From contig NZ_FWXO01000001.1 in NCBI RefSeq assembly GCF_900176415.1, positions 1,422,053-1,486,052 on the forward strand: a stretch of 64,000 nucleotides of DNA, read 5' to 3'. The notes under the pieces were generated by a model. The model was not told where the DNA came from. It did no database searches and saw only the letters and a list, made by a program, of their open reading frames with translations. The translations under genes and the position numbers were made by a program. Below are positions 1-7,957 of this stretch, piece by piece. How positions within the stretch are numbered: the first letter of the stretch is position 1; each line of letters opens with the position of its first letter. Origin of the DNA: Cellulophaga tyrosinoxydans (GTDB lineage Bacteria > Bacteroidota > Bacteroidia > Flavobacteriales > Flavobacteriaceae).

Positions 1-385
1 CTGAAGTTCTACCATGAAAACTATTATTAAAGGCAATAATTCTAGATTTACCCGTAATAAAAGAGGCCATTTTTAGAGCATTTTCATTTGCTTCGGCACC
101 AGAACTACATAAAAATAAATTATAATTATCACAACCTGAAAGTGCACCTAATTTAGTAGCAAGCTCTTCTTGAATTGGATTTTGTACAGCATTACTGTAA
201 AATCCAATTTTATGTAATTGATCTTCTAATCTTTTAATATAATGTGGGTGCGAATGACCTATGGATATCACAGCATGTCCACCATAAAAATCCCAATATT
301 CTTCTCCTTTATCATCCGTTACAACACTGCCTATAGCGCTAACGGGAGTTACATTGTACAAAGGATAAACATCAAATAATTTCAT
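1..385 (-). CDS. argD: Acetylornithine aminotransferase (N-terminal part, runs off left edge)
   Basis: Class III PLP-dependent aminotransferase that makes N-acetylornithine from the N-acetylglutamate semialdehyde produced by ArgC. About 128 N-terminal residues are present, from the ATG at 385 (MKLFDVYPLYNVTPV). The segments YWDFYGGHAVISIGHSHP, CSSGAEANENALKMA and NNSFHGRT are the usual substrate and PLP-phosphate regions of the acetylornithine/ornithine aminotransferase family. The catalytic lysine lies beyond the edge. It is the last visible gene of the arg operon, 33 bp after proC. The family assignment is secure; acetylornithine rather than another omega-amino substrate is inferred from the argG-argC-proC neighbours. 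Confidence 0.9.
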   Translation of the reverse strand, partial: MKLFDVYPLYNVTPVSAIGSVVTDDKGEEYWDFYGGHAVISIGHSHPHYIKRLEDQLHKIGFYSNAVQNPIQEELATKLGALSGCDNYNLFLCSSGAEANENALKMASFITGKSRIIAFNNSFHGRTS

Positions 386-418
386 TTTTTTTAATTTAAT
401 TGCTTGCTCAATAAGTGA

Positions 419-1219
419 TTACATGTTGCCTTCCTTGATTCGACTGATTTTGTCATAAGATGCTACAATTCCTTGGATTAAGGAAGAACTCAAACCTTGA
501 TGCTCCATTTCATTTAACCCTTGAATTGTACATCCTCTTGGAGTAGTTACACGGTCTATTTCTGCTTCAGGATGACTGCCAGATTCTATTAATAAAGCTG
601 CTGCACCATTACAAGTATGCATGGCTAATTCTTGTGCCTCTTTGGAGTCGAAACCTAATTGAATAGCTCCTTGGGTTGTAGCACGTATCATACGCATCCA
701 AAATGCAATTCCACTAGCGCAAATTACTGTAGCCGCTTGCATTTGTGATTCCGGAATTTCTAATGAATGGCCCATTCTATTAAAAATAGCTAAAGCAAGA
801 GCAACGCGTTTTTGACCTTTTTCGTTGGAACAAATACAAGTCATAGATTTGCCTACAGAAATAGCAGTATTTGGCATACTTCTAATAATATGCTGATCTT
901 CACCAACTACGGCCTCAATCTGAGCAATACTAAAACCAGTTATTGTAGAAATTAAAACATGTTTTTCTGTAAAAAGGTCTTTTACATCATTTAATATTTT
1001 TACAAACTGATTGGGTTGTACAGCAAAAATGATAATATCAGAATTAGCAATAGCTTCACGATTGTCTGAAGTTACTTTTACATTCCCGTATTTCTCATAC
1101 TTTTCAATATCGCCAGTCTTTCTTTTTGTTAAATACATGGTAGTTGCACCGTTGGTATTTAGAATTCCTTTGGCAATGGCAAGACCTAAATTACCTGCTC
1201 CAATGATTGCTATTTTCAT
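419..1219 (-). CDS. proC: Pyrroline-5-carboxylate reductase
   Basis: Reduces pyrroline-5-carboxylate to proline with NAD(P)H. The N-terminal Rossmann motif is MKIAIIGAGNLGLAIAKGI. The mid region IIFAVQPNQF and the stretch LISTITGFSIAQIE follow the family pattern, as does SMPNTAISVGKSMT. The C-terminal dimerisation/active-site helix, usually TSPGGTT-like, reads VTTPRGCTIQGL here, a modest divergence. At 266 aa it has normal family length. It lies between argC and argD, an arrangement common in Flavobacteriia that couples proline and arginine synthesis. An alternative is a ProC paralogue for another imine, but the operon context favours true P5C reductase. Confidence 0.9.
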   Translation of the reverse strand: MKIAIIGAGNLGLAIAKGILNTNGATTMYLTKRKTGDIEKYEKYGNVKVTSDNREAIANSDIIIFAVQPNQFVKILNDVKDLFTEKHVLISTITGFSIAQIEAVVGEDQHIIRSMPNTAISVGKSMTCICSNEKGQKRVALALAIFNRMGHSLEIPESQMQAATVICASGIAFWMRMIRATTQGAIQLGFDSKEAQELAMHTCNGAAALLIESGSHPEAEIDRVTTPRGCTIQGLNEMEHQGLSSSLIQGIVASYDKISRIKEGNM

Positions 1220-1292
1220 TATTATCTATTAGTTTATTTTCTGTATCTCTTGTAAATCTGACTATATCAATTTTTAAAATTGGTAAGTGCTT

Positions 1293-2267
1293 TTAAAAAA
1301 CCACTGCTTTTAAATTTAATCCTGCACCTTCATCTAAGCCAAACATTAAGTTCATATTCTGAATTGCTTGACCAGAAGCTCCTTTTAAAAGGTTATCTAT
1401 GGCAGAGGTAACAAGCAATCGATTATTGTGTTTATGTAAATGAATGTGACACTGATTAGTGTTTACCACTTGTTTTAAACTTATTTCTTGATCAGAAATT
1501 TGCGTAAATAAAGCTTCTTTATAAAAATCTTGATATAGTTTAATTGCGTCCTCTAATCTACCATCGAACTTGGTGTAAGCTGTTGCCAATATTCCTCTAG
1601 TAAAATTACCTCGATTTGGAAGAAATAATAATTCTCCAATGGAAGTATTGAACGTATTTAAACTCTCTCCAATTTCTCCTAAATGTTGATGCGTAAAAGG
1701 TTTATACCATGAAACATTATTGTTTCTCCAACTAAAATGCGAAGTGTCTGAAGGGCTCACACCAGCACCAGTGCTGCCTGTTACCGCATTTATATGCACA
1801 TCGTTTTCAAGAAGACCAGCTTTAGCAAGTGGCAGCAAACCTAATTGTATGGCAGTTGCAAAACACCCGGGATTAGCTATGTAATTGGCTTTTTTAATTA
1901 CTTCTTTATTAGTTTCTGGCAGTCCATAAATAAATGTTTTACCATTTAAGTTAGCATCTGCATGAAGTCTAAAATCGTTACTCAAATCAATGATTTTAGT
2001 TTGCTTAGAAAAATTATATTCATTTAAAAAAGTGGTAGAATTTCCATGACCAAGGCATAGGAATACTACATCAACGTTTAAGTTTACTTCACCTGTAAAA
2101 GCGATTTCTGTAACCCCTAATAAATCGGGATGGGACGTGGTTAGTTTTTTACCCGCTCTAGTGGTGCTGTAAACAAAATCTATTTCTGCATTTGGGTGAT
2201 TTAAAAGTATTCGAATAAGCTCACCACCTGTATATCCTGAACCTCCTATTATACCTGCTTTAATCAT
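1293..2267 (-). CDS. argC: N-acetyl-gamma-glutamyl-phosphate reductase
   Basis: NADPH-dependent reduction of acylglutamyl phosphate to the semialdehyde, third step of arginine synthesis. The N-terminal nucleotide-binding motif is AGIIGGSGYTGGELIRIL. The catalytic cysteine sits in NPGCFATAIQLGLLPL near residue 137, and the VTGSTGAGVSPSDTSHF and LPNRGNFTRGILAT segments are typical. It has normal length (324 aa). Second enzyme gene after argG in the operon, separated from it by 119 bp that hold a hairpin. In Bacteroidota the acyl group on the intermediates may be acetyl or succinyl; the sequence does not decide this. Confidence 0.95.
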   Translation of the reverse strand: MIKAGIIGGSGYTGGELIRILLNHPNAEIDFVYSTTRAGKKLTTSHPDLLGVTEIAFTGEVNLNVDVVFLCLGHGNSTTFLNEYNFSKQTKIIDLSNDFRLHADANLNGKTFIYGLPETNKEVIKKANYIANPGCFATAIQLGLLPLAKAGLLENDVHINAVTGSTGAGVSPSDTSHFSWRNNNVSWYKPFTHQHLGEIGESLNTFNTSIGELLFLPNRGNFTRGILATAYTKFDGRLEDAIKLYQDFYKEALFTQISDQEISLKQVVNTNQCHIHLHKHNNRLLVTSAIDNLLKGASGQAIQNMNLMFGLDEGAGLNLKAVVF

Positions 2268-2287
2268 TTTTTTTTGCTTTAAGCCTT

Positions 2288-2314
2288 AAGCTTTAGGCTA
2301 TTTGCCTCAAGCTT
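2288..2314 (-). repeat. Inverted repeat in argG-argC gap
   Basis: Positions 2288-2298 pair with 2304-2314 (AAGCTTTAGGC against GCCTCAAGCTT), 10 pairs with one mismatch and a 5-nt loop. It lies about 20 bp upstream of the argC start and is flanked by further AAGC/GCTT-rich sequence. There is no U-tract after it in the operon direction, so it looks like an mRNA processing/stability hairpin or a degenerate intergenic repeat, not a terminator. Confidence 0.5.
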
Positions 2315-2386
2315 TAAACAATTTTAATTTTGACCTATTTTAAACTCCAACTTATAGAGTTACTCCCTTTCGTACTTAGGAGGCTT

Positions 2387-3574
2387 TTATTTTTCTCCGT
2401 TAACGTGATTGTATATTTTTCCTGAGTTAGAAAGTATTTTAATAAATCCTTTTGCGTCATCGGCCGTCCATCCTTTGTTCATTTCGCCATAACTACCAAA
2501 TGATGCATTCATTAAATCGAGCTTAGAGGATATACCGTTTAATCTAAATTGGAAAGGGTAAAGACTAACAAACACATCGCCTGAAACGTTCTTTTGCGTG
2601 TCTGTCAGGAAGGCTTCAATATTACGCATAACTTCATCTAAATAATTACCTTCATGCAATAACATACCGTAGAAATTACCTAATTGCTCTTTCTGAAATT
2701 GTTGCCATTTACTTAAAGTATGTTTCTCTAATAAATGATGTGCTTTTATGATAATTAATGATGCAGGTGCTTCAAAACCTACTCTTCCTTTAATGCCAAT
2801 AATGGTGTCGCCTACATGAATATCTCTTCCAATAGCATATTTAGAGGCTAATGCTTCTAGTGCTATAATATTATTTACAGGACTATCTTTTTTCCCGTTT
2901 AAAGCAACAAGTTCACCTTTTTCAAAAGTAAGTGTAACATCAGTAGGATTTTTTTCTTGTAATTGACTTGGATAAGCGCTATCAGGTAATGCTTTATCGG
3001 AAGTTAAGGTTTCTTCACCACCAACTGAGGTTCCCCAAAGACCTCTATTTATAGAGTATTTTGCTTTTTCCCAAGGATATTCAATTCCATTTTCTTTTAA
3101 ATAGGCAATCTCAGCTTCTCTAGCCAGTTTGTTATCTCTAATTGGAGTGATAATTTCAATTTCTGGAGCAATTATTTGAAAAATCATATCAAAGCGTACT
3201 TGGTCATTCCCTGCGCCAGTACTACCATGTGCAATATATTTGGCGCCTACTTTTTTTGCATAATTTACAATTTCAATGGCTTGTACAATACGCTCGGCAC
3301 TTACAGAAAGGGGATACGTGTTGTTTTTTAACACATTACCAAAAATTAAATACTTTACTACTTTATCGTAAAACGTTTTTACGGCATCAATAGAGGTGTA
3401 AGATGTTGCGCCAAGTTGTAGTGCTTTTTCTTTAATTGTAGCAATTTCTTCTTCTGAAAATCCACCAGTGTTTACGCTTACCGCATGAACTTCAAAACCT
3501 TGATCTTTTGATAAATATTTGGCACAATATGAGGTGTCTAATCCACCGCTATAGGCTAGAACTAATTTTTTCAT
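2387..3574 (-). CDS. argG: Argininosuccinate synthase
   Basis: ATP-dependent condensation of citrulline and aspartate. The N-terminal PP-loop is LVLAYSGGLDTSYCAKYL, the hallmark of N-type ATP pyrophosphatases. Further family blocks are AHGSTGAGNDQVRFD and YSINRGLWGTSVGGEE. At 395 aa it has the usual length. It starts one base after the stop of the upstream GNAT gene, so the two are translationally close. It is the second gene behind the arginine-rich leader peptide. Confidence 0.97.
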   Translation of the reverse strand: MKKLVLAYSGGLDTSYCAKYLSKDQGFEVHAVSVNTGGFSEEEIATIKEKALQLGATSYTSIDAVKTFYDKVVKYLIFGNVLKNNTYPLSVSAERIVQAIEIVNYAKKVGAKYIAHGSTGAGNDQVRFDMIFQIIAPEIEIITPIRDNKLAREAEIAYLKENGIEYPWEKAKYSINRGLWGTSVGGEETLTSDKALPDSAYPSQLQEKNPTDVTLTFEKGELVALNGKKDSPVNNIIALEALASKYAIGRDIHVGDTIIGIKGRVGFEAPASLIIIKAHHLLEKHTLSKWQQFQKEQLGNFYGMLLHEGNYLDEVMRNIEAFLTDTQKNVSGDVFVSLYPFQFRLNGISSKLDLMNASFGSYGEMNKGWTADDAKGFIKILSNSGKIYNHVNGEK

Positions 3575-3575
3575 T

Positions 3576-4202
3576 TTATTTCTTTTTTAGGAAAAGTGTT
3601 TCTTTTATACTTTTTAATCGCTTAAAAGCTTTAGTGTTTAATTTTTCTCTTTCTGGTTCTTCTTCTTTTTTCTTGGTTTGTACTGCTGGATCGTATAACA
3701 TACCAGTGCACAAGCACATTTTACGTTCAGTACGGGTTAGAATATCGAAATTTTTACAAGTTTGACACCCTTTCCAGAATTCTGGATCATCGGTTAACTC
3801 GGAGAATGTAGTTGGTTTATAGCCTAGTTCGTAGTTAATTTTCATTACAGCTAAGCCAGTTGTAATTCCAAATATTTTAGCATCAGGAAATTTTTTACGT
3901 GAGAGATCAAAAATTTTCTGTTTAATTTGTTTGGCTAAACCTCTATCTCTAAAATCTGGATGTACAATTAGTCCAGAATTTGCTACAAATTTTTCATGCC
4001 CCCATACTTCTATATAGCAAAAACCTGCAAAAACACCTTCGTCTAAAGCGATTACAGCGTTTCCGTTTGAAAGTTTTTTGCAAATATATTCAGGGGTGCG
4101 TTTTGCAATACCAGTTCCACGAATTTTAGCGGATTCTGCGATGGTATCACAAATGATTTCAGCGTATTTAAAATGTGATTCGTTAGCAATTAGTATTTCC
4201 AT
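3576..4202 (-). CDS. GNAT acetyltransferase, candidate N-acetylglutamate synthase
   Basis: The GNAT fold is visible: EVWGHEKFVANSGLIVHPDFRDRGLAKQIKQ carries beta4 and the acetyl-CoA-binding R/Q-x-x-G-x-A loop (DRGLAKQI). The C-terminal third adds CQTC, then 13 residues, then CLC, a possible metal-binding knuckle not normal for GNAT domains, and a lysine/glutamate-rich tail. I chose the ATG at 4202; a TTG two codons earlier is less likely. It is the first structural gene of the arg operon, directly before argG, and no classical argA or argJ is in view, so it may be the acylglutamate synthase. That role is inference. Confidence 0.7.
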   Translation of the reverse strand: MEILIANESHFKYAEIICDTIAESAKIRGTGIAKRTPEYICKKLSNGNAVIALDEGVFAGFCYIEVWGHEKFVANSGLIVHPDFRDRGLAKQIKQKIFDLSRKKFPDAKIFGITTGLAVMKINYELGYKPTTFSELTDDPEFWKGCQTCKNFDILTRTERKMCLCTGMLYDPAVQTKKKEEEPEREKLNTKAFKRLKSIKETLFLKKK

Positions 4203-4258
4203 TGCCAATTAGGGTTTAAGAGTAAAAAATTAATTGAAAAATTGTTTTGTTTATTTGC

Positions 4259-4280
4259 GGAAATGGACTCACCTATTTCC
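4259..4280 (-). promoter_or_regulatory. Hairpin between arg leader ORF and GNAT gene
   Basis: GGAAAT (RNA sense 4280-4275) pairs with ATTTCC (4264-4259), with an inner GG/CC after a bulged A. The loop side carries TAGGTG, which can alternatively pair with CACCTA inside the leader ORF, just upstream of the arginine codons. Poly-U stretches follow only about 15-20 nt later, so it is not a textbook terminator. Confidence 0.4.
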
Positions 4281-4291
4281 ATAATATACTG

Positions 4292-4305
4292 CACCCTTAC
4301 GGGCG
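4292..4305 (-). promoter_or_regulatory. GNRA-type hairpin enclosing the leader stop codon
   Basis: In RNA sense CGCCC (4305-4301), loop GUAA (4300-4297), GGGUG (4296-4292): five pairs including one G-U, with a GNRA tetraloop that contains the UAA stop of the leader ORF. A ribosome held on the three arginine codons or at the stop would prevent or melt it. Confidence 0.5.
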
Positions 4306-4380
4306 ACGACGTGTAGGTGTAAATGAACGAGCAGGAGCGTATGCCCTGTCAATAGATTGTATGTAGCTGTTGTTGTTCAT
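4297..4380 (-). CDS. Arginine-rich leader peptide (27 aa)
   Basis: Unlisted short ORF, ATG at 4380 to TAA at 4297, upstream of the arg operon on the same strand. The peptide begins MNNNSYIQSIDRAYAP and ends ARSFTPTRRRP. Five of 27 residues are arginine, three of them consecutive (CGT CGT CGC) just before a final proline (CCG) and the stop. A near-consensus promoter lies right upstream, and the stop codon sits in the loop of a hairpin. This is the organisation of a ribosome-stalling leader that senses charged tRNA-Arg; the operon also contains proC, and proline ends the peptide. The ORF is seen directly; the regulatory role is inferred. Confidence 0.75.
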   Translation of the reverse strand: MNNNSYIQSIDRAYAPARSFTPTRRRP

Positions 4381-4387
4381 TATAGAT

Positions 4388-4422
4388 CAAAAGTACAAAT
4401 AAAATTGACTTATGGTTAAAAG
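4388..4422 (-). promoter_or_regulatory. Promoter of the arg leader/operon
   Basis: The -7 element TACTTTTG (4395-4388) matches the Bacteroidota consensus TAnnTTTG exactly. A weak -33-like CTTTTA lies 21 bp upstream (4422-4417). Transcription should start about 4384, only a few bases before the leader ATG at 4380, so the leader message would be almost leaderless. Confidence 0.6.
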
Positions 4423-4444
4423 TGATAAAAATTTTACAAAAACT

Positions 4445-5779
4445 TTACTTTTTGTTACGTTGAGTGCTTATTTCGTAAAGCATGTACGTGAAAACTACAA
4501 TATATTCAAAAGCAAGTAAGCCTAAATGTTCTATGTAGTTAGGATTGGAATAGGCAAAATAACTCAGAATTACGAGACCAGACCAAATAAGGGCGTATCT
4601 GTAGTTTGTAAAAATGGTTAATAGCACTAAAAAGGAAATATACCACGGATGTACGGTAGTTGATACAAATAAATAAAAAGATAGCACCCAAAGCATAGAT
4701 GTTAATAGCGTGGAGAGGTTTTGGTTTTTACGAAAAAAAGTAAACAAAAGAACCACAGTAATTACTAAGTAGGGGATTGTTTTTCCGTAAGCTATAATAA
4801 ACTCCCAAGGCTTTGCATCAAAAAAATGTACTCCAATACTTTTTGTAAGATTATATATGCTGGCATTAAATTTAAAATTTGAAAACCATAAACCTATAGT
4901 TTCGGAATAATTGGTAATGAATTCTGGGGCATAAAAAGGTGCAACCATTAAAAGAATAGTTGCGCCTACAATGACGTAAAAGTAAAGGCTTTTTTTCCAA
5001 CCCAAATAATTTAAAAACAGCGGTAGGAAGAGTAAGGGTAAAAGTTTAGTGGCAATAGAAAAAGCATAAATTATGCCTGCTAATTGCCAATTATTTTTTG
5101 ATAAAAAGTATAGAGACCAAACAAAAAAGAATAGCATAACTCCTTCAAAATGAAGATTACCAGTAAGCTCTAATAGTATTAATGGATTTAAAAAATACCA
5201 AAATATTAAATGCGGGGAACGATTTAAACTTTTTAATAATTTTCTTCCATAATATACTATACCAATATCAGATGCTATAATTATTAAACGCATAACAACT
5301 ACTGAACCCATAATGCTTTTTCCGCCAAGTATTGCGGCTAAGCCAAATATCAACTGATTTAGTGGAGGGTAATTACTGTGGAACTTGGGGCTTAATTCTC
5401 CCATGCCGGAAATTAATTCTTGCGCATGAGGGATAATAATCTCAGCATTTTCTAAAAGTTGATTTGGAGTGTATAGATAAGGATTTATCCATTGACTAAC
5501 CAAAGTGCCATCCCATATAAACCGATAAAAATCTTGCGATAAATTTGGAATAGAAAAAAGAAAAATAACTCTAAATAGTACACCAGCTGCAAATAGAAAT
5601 TTAGGGTTGTATTTTTCGAACTGAACTAATTTATAGCATAAAACTAGTAAACCTAAAAACAGGCCTACTAGTTTTATAAAATCTGTACGTTGAAAATGAT
5701 AAGCAAGTGTATAATAAAACACACAGCTTAATAGCATCATTAAGATTGGAACTTTATGAAGTTTCCAATAAGATAACAT
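4445..5779 (-). CDS. GT-C-type polytopic mannosyltransferase-like protein
   Basis: 444-aa membrane protein with about ten hydrophobic segments. The first extracytoplasmic loop carries DFYRFIWDG, the acidic motif typical of GT-C enzymes that use polyprenyl-phosphate sugars. A second loop has FHSNYPPLNQLIF, as in GT87/DUF2029-like mannosyltransferases. It is the last gene of a six-gene operon and starts 2 bp after the upstream GT2 gene, whose product, with the DPM1-like GT2 at 7268, probably supplies or extends the glycan. Donor and acceptor cannot be read from sequence. It would act on the periplasmic face of the inner membrane. Confidence 0.75.
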   Translation of the reverse strand: MLSYWKLHKVPILMMLLSCVFYYTLAYHFQRTDFIKLVGLFLGLLVLCYKLVQFEKYNPKFLFAAGVLFRVIFLFSIPNLSQDFYRFIWDGTLVSQWINPYLYTPNQLLENAEIIIPHAQELISGMGELSPKFHSNYPPLNQLIFGLAAILGGKSIMGSVVVMRLIIIASDIGIVYYGRKLLKSLNRSPHLIFWYFLNPLILLELTGNLHFEGVMLFFFVWSLYFLSKNNWQLAGIIYAFSIATKLLPLLFLPLFLNYLGWKKSLYFYVIVGATILLMVAPFYAPEFITNYSETIGLWFSNFKFNASIYNLTKSIGVHFFDAKPWEFIIAYGKTIPYLVITVVLLFTFFRKNQNLSTLLTSMLWVLSFYLFVSTTVHPWYISFLVLLTIFTNYRYALIWSGLVILSYFAYSNPNYIEHLGLLAFEYIVVFTYMLYEISTQRNKK

Positions 5780-5781
5780 AC

Positions 5782-7266
5782 TTATGCTCTTGCTGTAAGC
5801 GACTTAAAGAAAACAAAGCCGAATCCTAAAAACAACATAAAATGAAAAGGGAATAATCCAAAATCATTTAATGGTATTGCGCTATACATTCCAAATAAGA
5901 AATACACCATTAAAAGTGCTTCTAAAATCATATTTGGAGATAATTTTTTGGCTAAATATTTATTGCCTTTCCAGCTATCTTTAATATTACTTAAATTAAA
6001 TTTTGGGGTTCTTACAAATTCACTTCTCTTACCCATATGGCCTTCTAAAACTGCAATAGAATTGTGTAGAGAAAAACCTAATGCCACTGAGAAAAAGGTA
6101 AAGAATAGTTTTATATAATCTATGAAATTATCAAAACTACTACCTTGTATACTTTTGTAAGTAAACCAATAGCAAACAAATAAAATTATAGTACTTACAA
6201 TGAAGAAACTTGTAACCTCAAAAATCCAACCTAAATGACCATAACTATTTTTTATGTACAACATAGGAATGCTCAAAAGTGCAACAATAAATACGCACAA
6301 AAACATAGAGCTATTTAACAAGTGCATTACACCGTGAAACTTAGTTTTAAACGAAATGTTCTTGGCAGAAATTACACTCCAAACAGATTTTCTGAAATTT
6401 TCAGCACCACCTTTATTCCATCTGAATTGTTGTGAACGAGCAGCGCTAATTACCACAGGTAATTCAGCAGGTGTTTCAACATCTTCTAAGTACTTAAACT
6501 TCCAGTTTTTTAACTGAGCTCTGTAGCTTAAATCTAAATCTTCTGTAAGCGTGTCACCTTCCCAGTTACCTGCATCAATGATACATTCTTTACGCCAAAT
6601 ACCAGCAGTACCATTAAAGTTAATAAAGTGTCCTTTGGCATTTCTACCTACTTGTTCTAAAGTAAAGTGAGCATCTAATGCAAAAGCTTGAATACGCGTT
6701 AGAACTGAGTAATCTCTGTTGATATGACCCCAGCGAGTTTGAACAACGCCGATTTCTTCATCTTTAAAATAAATAACAGTTTTCTTTAACCAATCTGGAG
6801 CAGGTAGAAAGTCTGCATCAAAAATTGCAATAAATTCACCTTTCGCAATTTTTAATCCTTCTTTTAAAGCACCAGCTTTAAAACCTGATCTATTTTCGCG
6901 TCTTATGTGCTGAATATCTAGTCCTGTTTCTTGTAACTTTTTAATATGTTCAGCAGTTTGCTCAACTGACTCATCCGTAGAATCATCAAGTACCTGAATT
7001 TCTAATTTACTGGATGGGTATTCTAATTTTGCTATGTTCTCTAATAAACGATCCATTACATATTCCTCGTTATAAACAGGCAGCTGAATGGTAACAAATG
7101 GAATTTCTTTGGGGTCCAAAAGGTTGAACTTTGGCGCAGTTTGATTTCTTTTTTTATACCCTAAATAATTAACCAAAAGGTTTAATTGCGCAAGGCTATA
7201 GAAGAAAATTAACAATAGTGCTATTGTGTAAATAATAATGATAATGTAGGAAATAGTTAATGCCAT
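5782..7266 (-). CDS. Cellulose-synthase-like family 2 glycosyltransferase (membrane)
   Basis: Processive-type GT2 of 494 aa: an N-terminal TM helix, a cytoplasmic GT-A domain with VQLPVYNE, DDSTD, FDADFLP (the DxD), TLTEDLDLSYRAQ (TED) and QQFRWNKGG (QxxRW), then about four C-terminal TM helices. These motifs are the full catalytic set of beta-glycan synthases and glucomannan-type synthases. It starts one base after the upstream DPM1-like gene. It may make a glycolipid or short polysaccharide; the product is unknown. Confidence 0.85.
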   Translation of the reverse strand: MALTISYIIIIIYTIALLLIFFYSLAQLNLLVNYLGYKKRNQTAPKFNLLDPKEIPFVTIQLPVYNEEYVMDRLLENIAKLEYPSSKLEIQVLDDSTDESVEQTAEHIKKLQETGLDIQHIRRENRSGFKAGALKEGLKIAKGEFIAIFDADFLPAPDWLKKTVIYFKDEEIGVVQTRWGHINRDYSVLTRIQAFALDAHFTLEQVGRNAKGHFINFNGTAGIWRKECIIDAGNWEGDTLTEDLDLSYRAQLKNWKFKYLEDVETPAELPVVISAARSQQFRWNKGGAENFRKSVWSVISAKNISFKTKFHGVMHLLNSSMFLCVFIVALLSIPMLYIKNSYGHLGWIFEVTSFFIVSTIILFVCYWFTYKSIQGSSFDNFIDYIKLFFTFFSVALGFSLHNSIAVLEGHMGKRSEFVRTPKFNLSNIKDSWKGNKYLAKKLSPNMILEALLMVYFLFGMYSAIPLNDFGLFPFHFMLFLGFGFVFFKSLTARA

Positions 7267-7267
7267 C

Positions 7268-7957
7268 TTATTTTATACTGTATTTAAAAATCCAACTTAA
7301 GATTTTTATTCCTGCAAATATACTACCTTTTACCGTACCTGAAACTTTTGATATGCCAATTCTTTTTTTATAACGTACTGGTACTTCGACGTATGAAATT
7401 TTTTTCTTTAAAACCTTAAGTTGCATCTCTACCGTCCAACCATATGTTTTATCTTCCATGTTCAGTGCGAGCAACTTATCATATTTAATTGCCCTAAACG
7501 GACCTAGATCAGTAAACTTTGCATTAAAAAGAATTTTCATTAACAACGTTGCCAACCAATTTCCGAAAATTTGCTGAGGTGTCATAGATCCTTCTTCGCG
7601 TAAAGATTCTGTTCGTGCACCAATAACCATATCAATATTTTGATGAATTATCGGGTCTACAAGCTTAGTAAGCTCTTCAGGATAATCAGAATAATCTCCA
7701 TCTAAGAATACTACTATAGCCGGTTTTGTCTCCTGTTGTTGTATGTATTCTAAACCTAAAAGGCATGCGTATCCATATCCTTTTTTCTTTTCAGTTAAAA
7801 CTGTGGCACCAGCTTTCTTTGCGTTTTCTACCGTCTGGTCAGTAGAATTATTATTGACCACTATTATTTCAGAAACAATACTGGGAATTTCTTTTATAAC
7901 ATGTGCTATCGAGTCAGCTTCATTAAAAGCTGGTATAATAACTTTTATATCTACCAT
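7268..7957 (-). CDS. DPM1/polyprenyl-phosphate-type family 2 glycosyltransferase
   Basis: Soluble GT2 of 229 aa with VIIPAFNEADSIAHVI, VVNNNSTDQT and VFLDGDYSDYP (DxD). The C-terminal part GPFRAIKYDKLLALNM and EVPVRYKKRIGISKVSGTV is typical of dolichyl/undecaprenyl-phosphate mannosyl or glucosyl transferases. It probably charges a polyprenyl phosphate with a sugar for the GT-C enzyme two genes downstream. The start ATG overlaps the stop of the upstream MORN gene (TAATG), indicating translational coupling. Confidence 0.8.
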   Translation of the reverse strand: MVDIKVIIPAFNEADSIAHVIKEIPSIVSEIIVVNNNSTDQTVENAKKAGATVLTEKKKGYGYACLLGLEYIQQQETKPAIVVFLDGDYSDYPEELTKLVDPIIHQNIDMVIGARTESLREEGSMTPQQIFGNWLATLLMKILFNAKFTDLGPFRAIKYDKLLALNMEDKTYGWTVEMQLKVLKKKISYVEVPVRYKKRIGISKVSGTVKGSIFAGIKILSWIFKYSIK

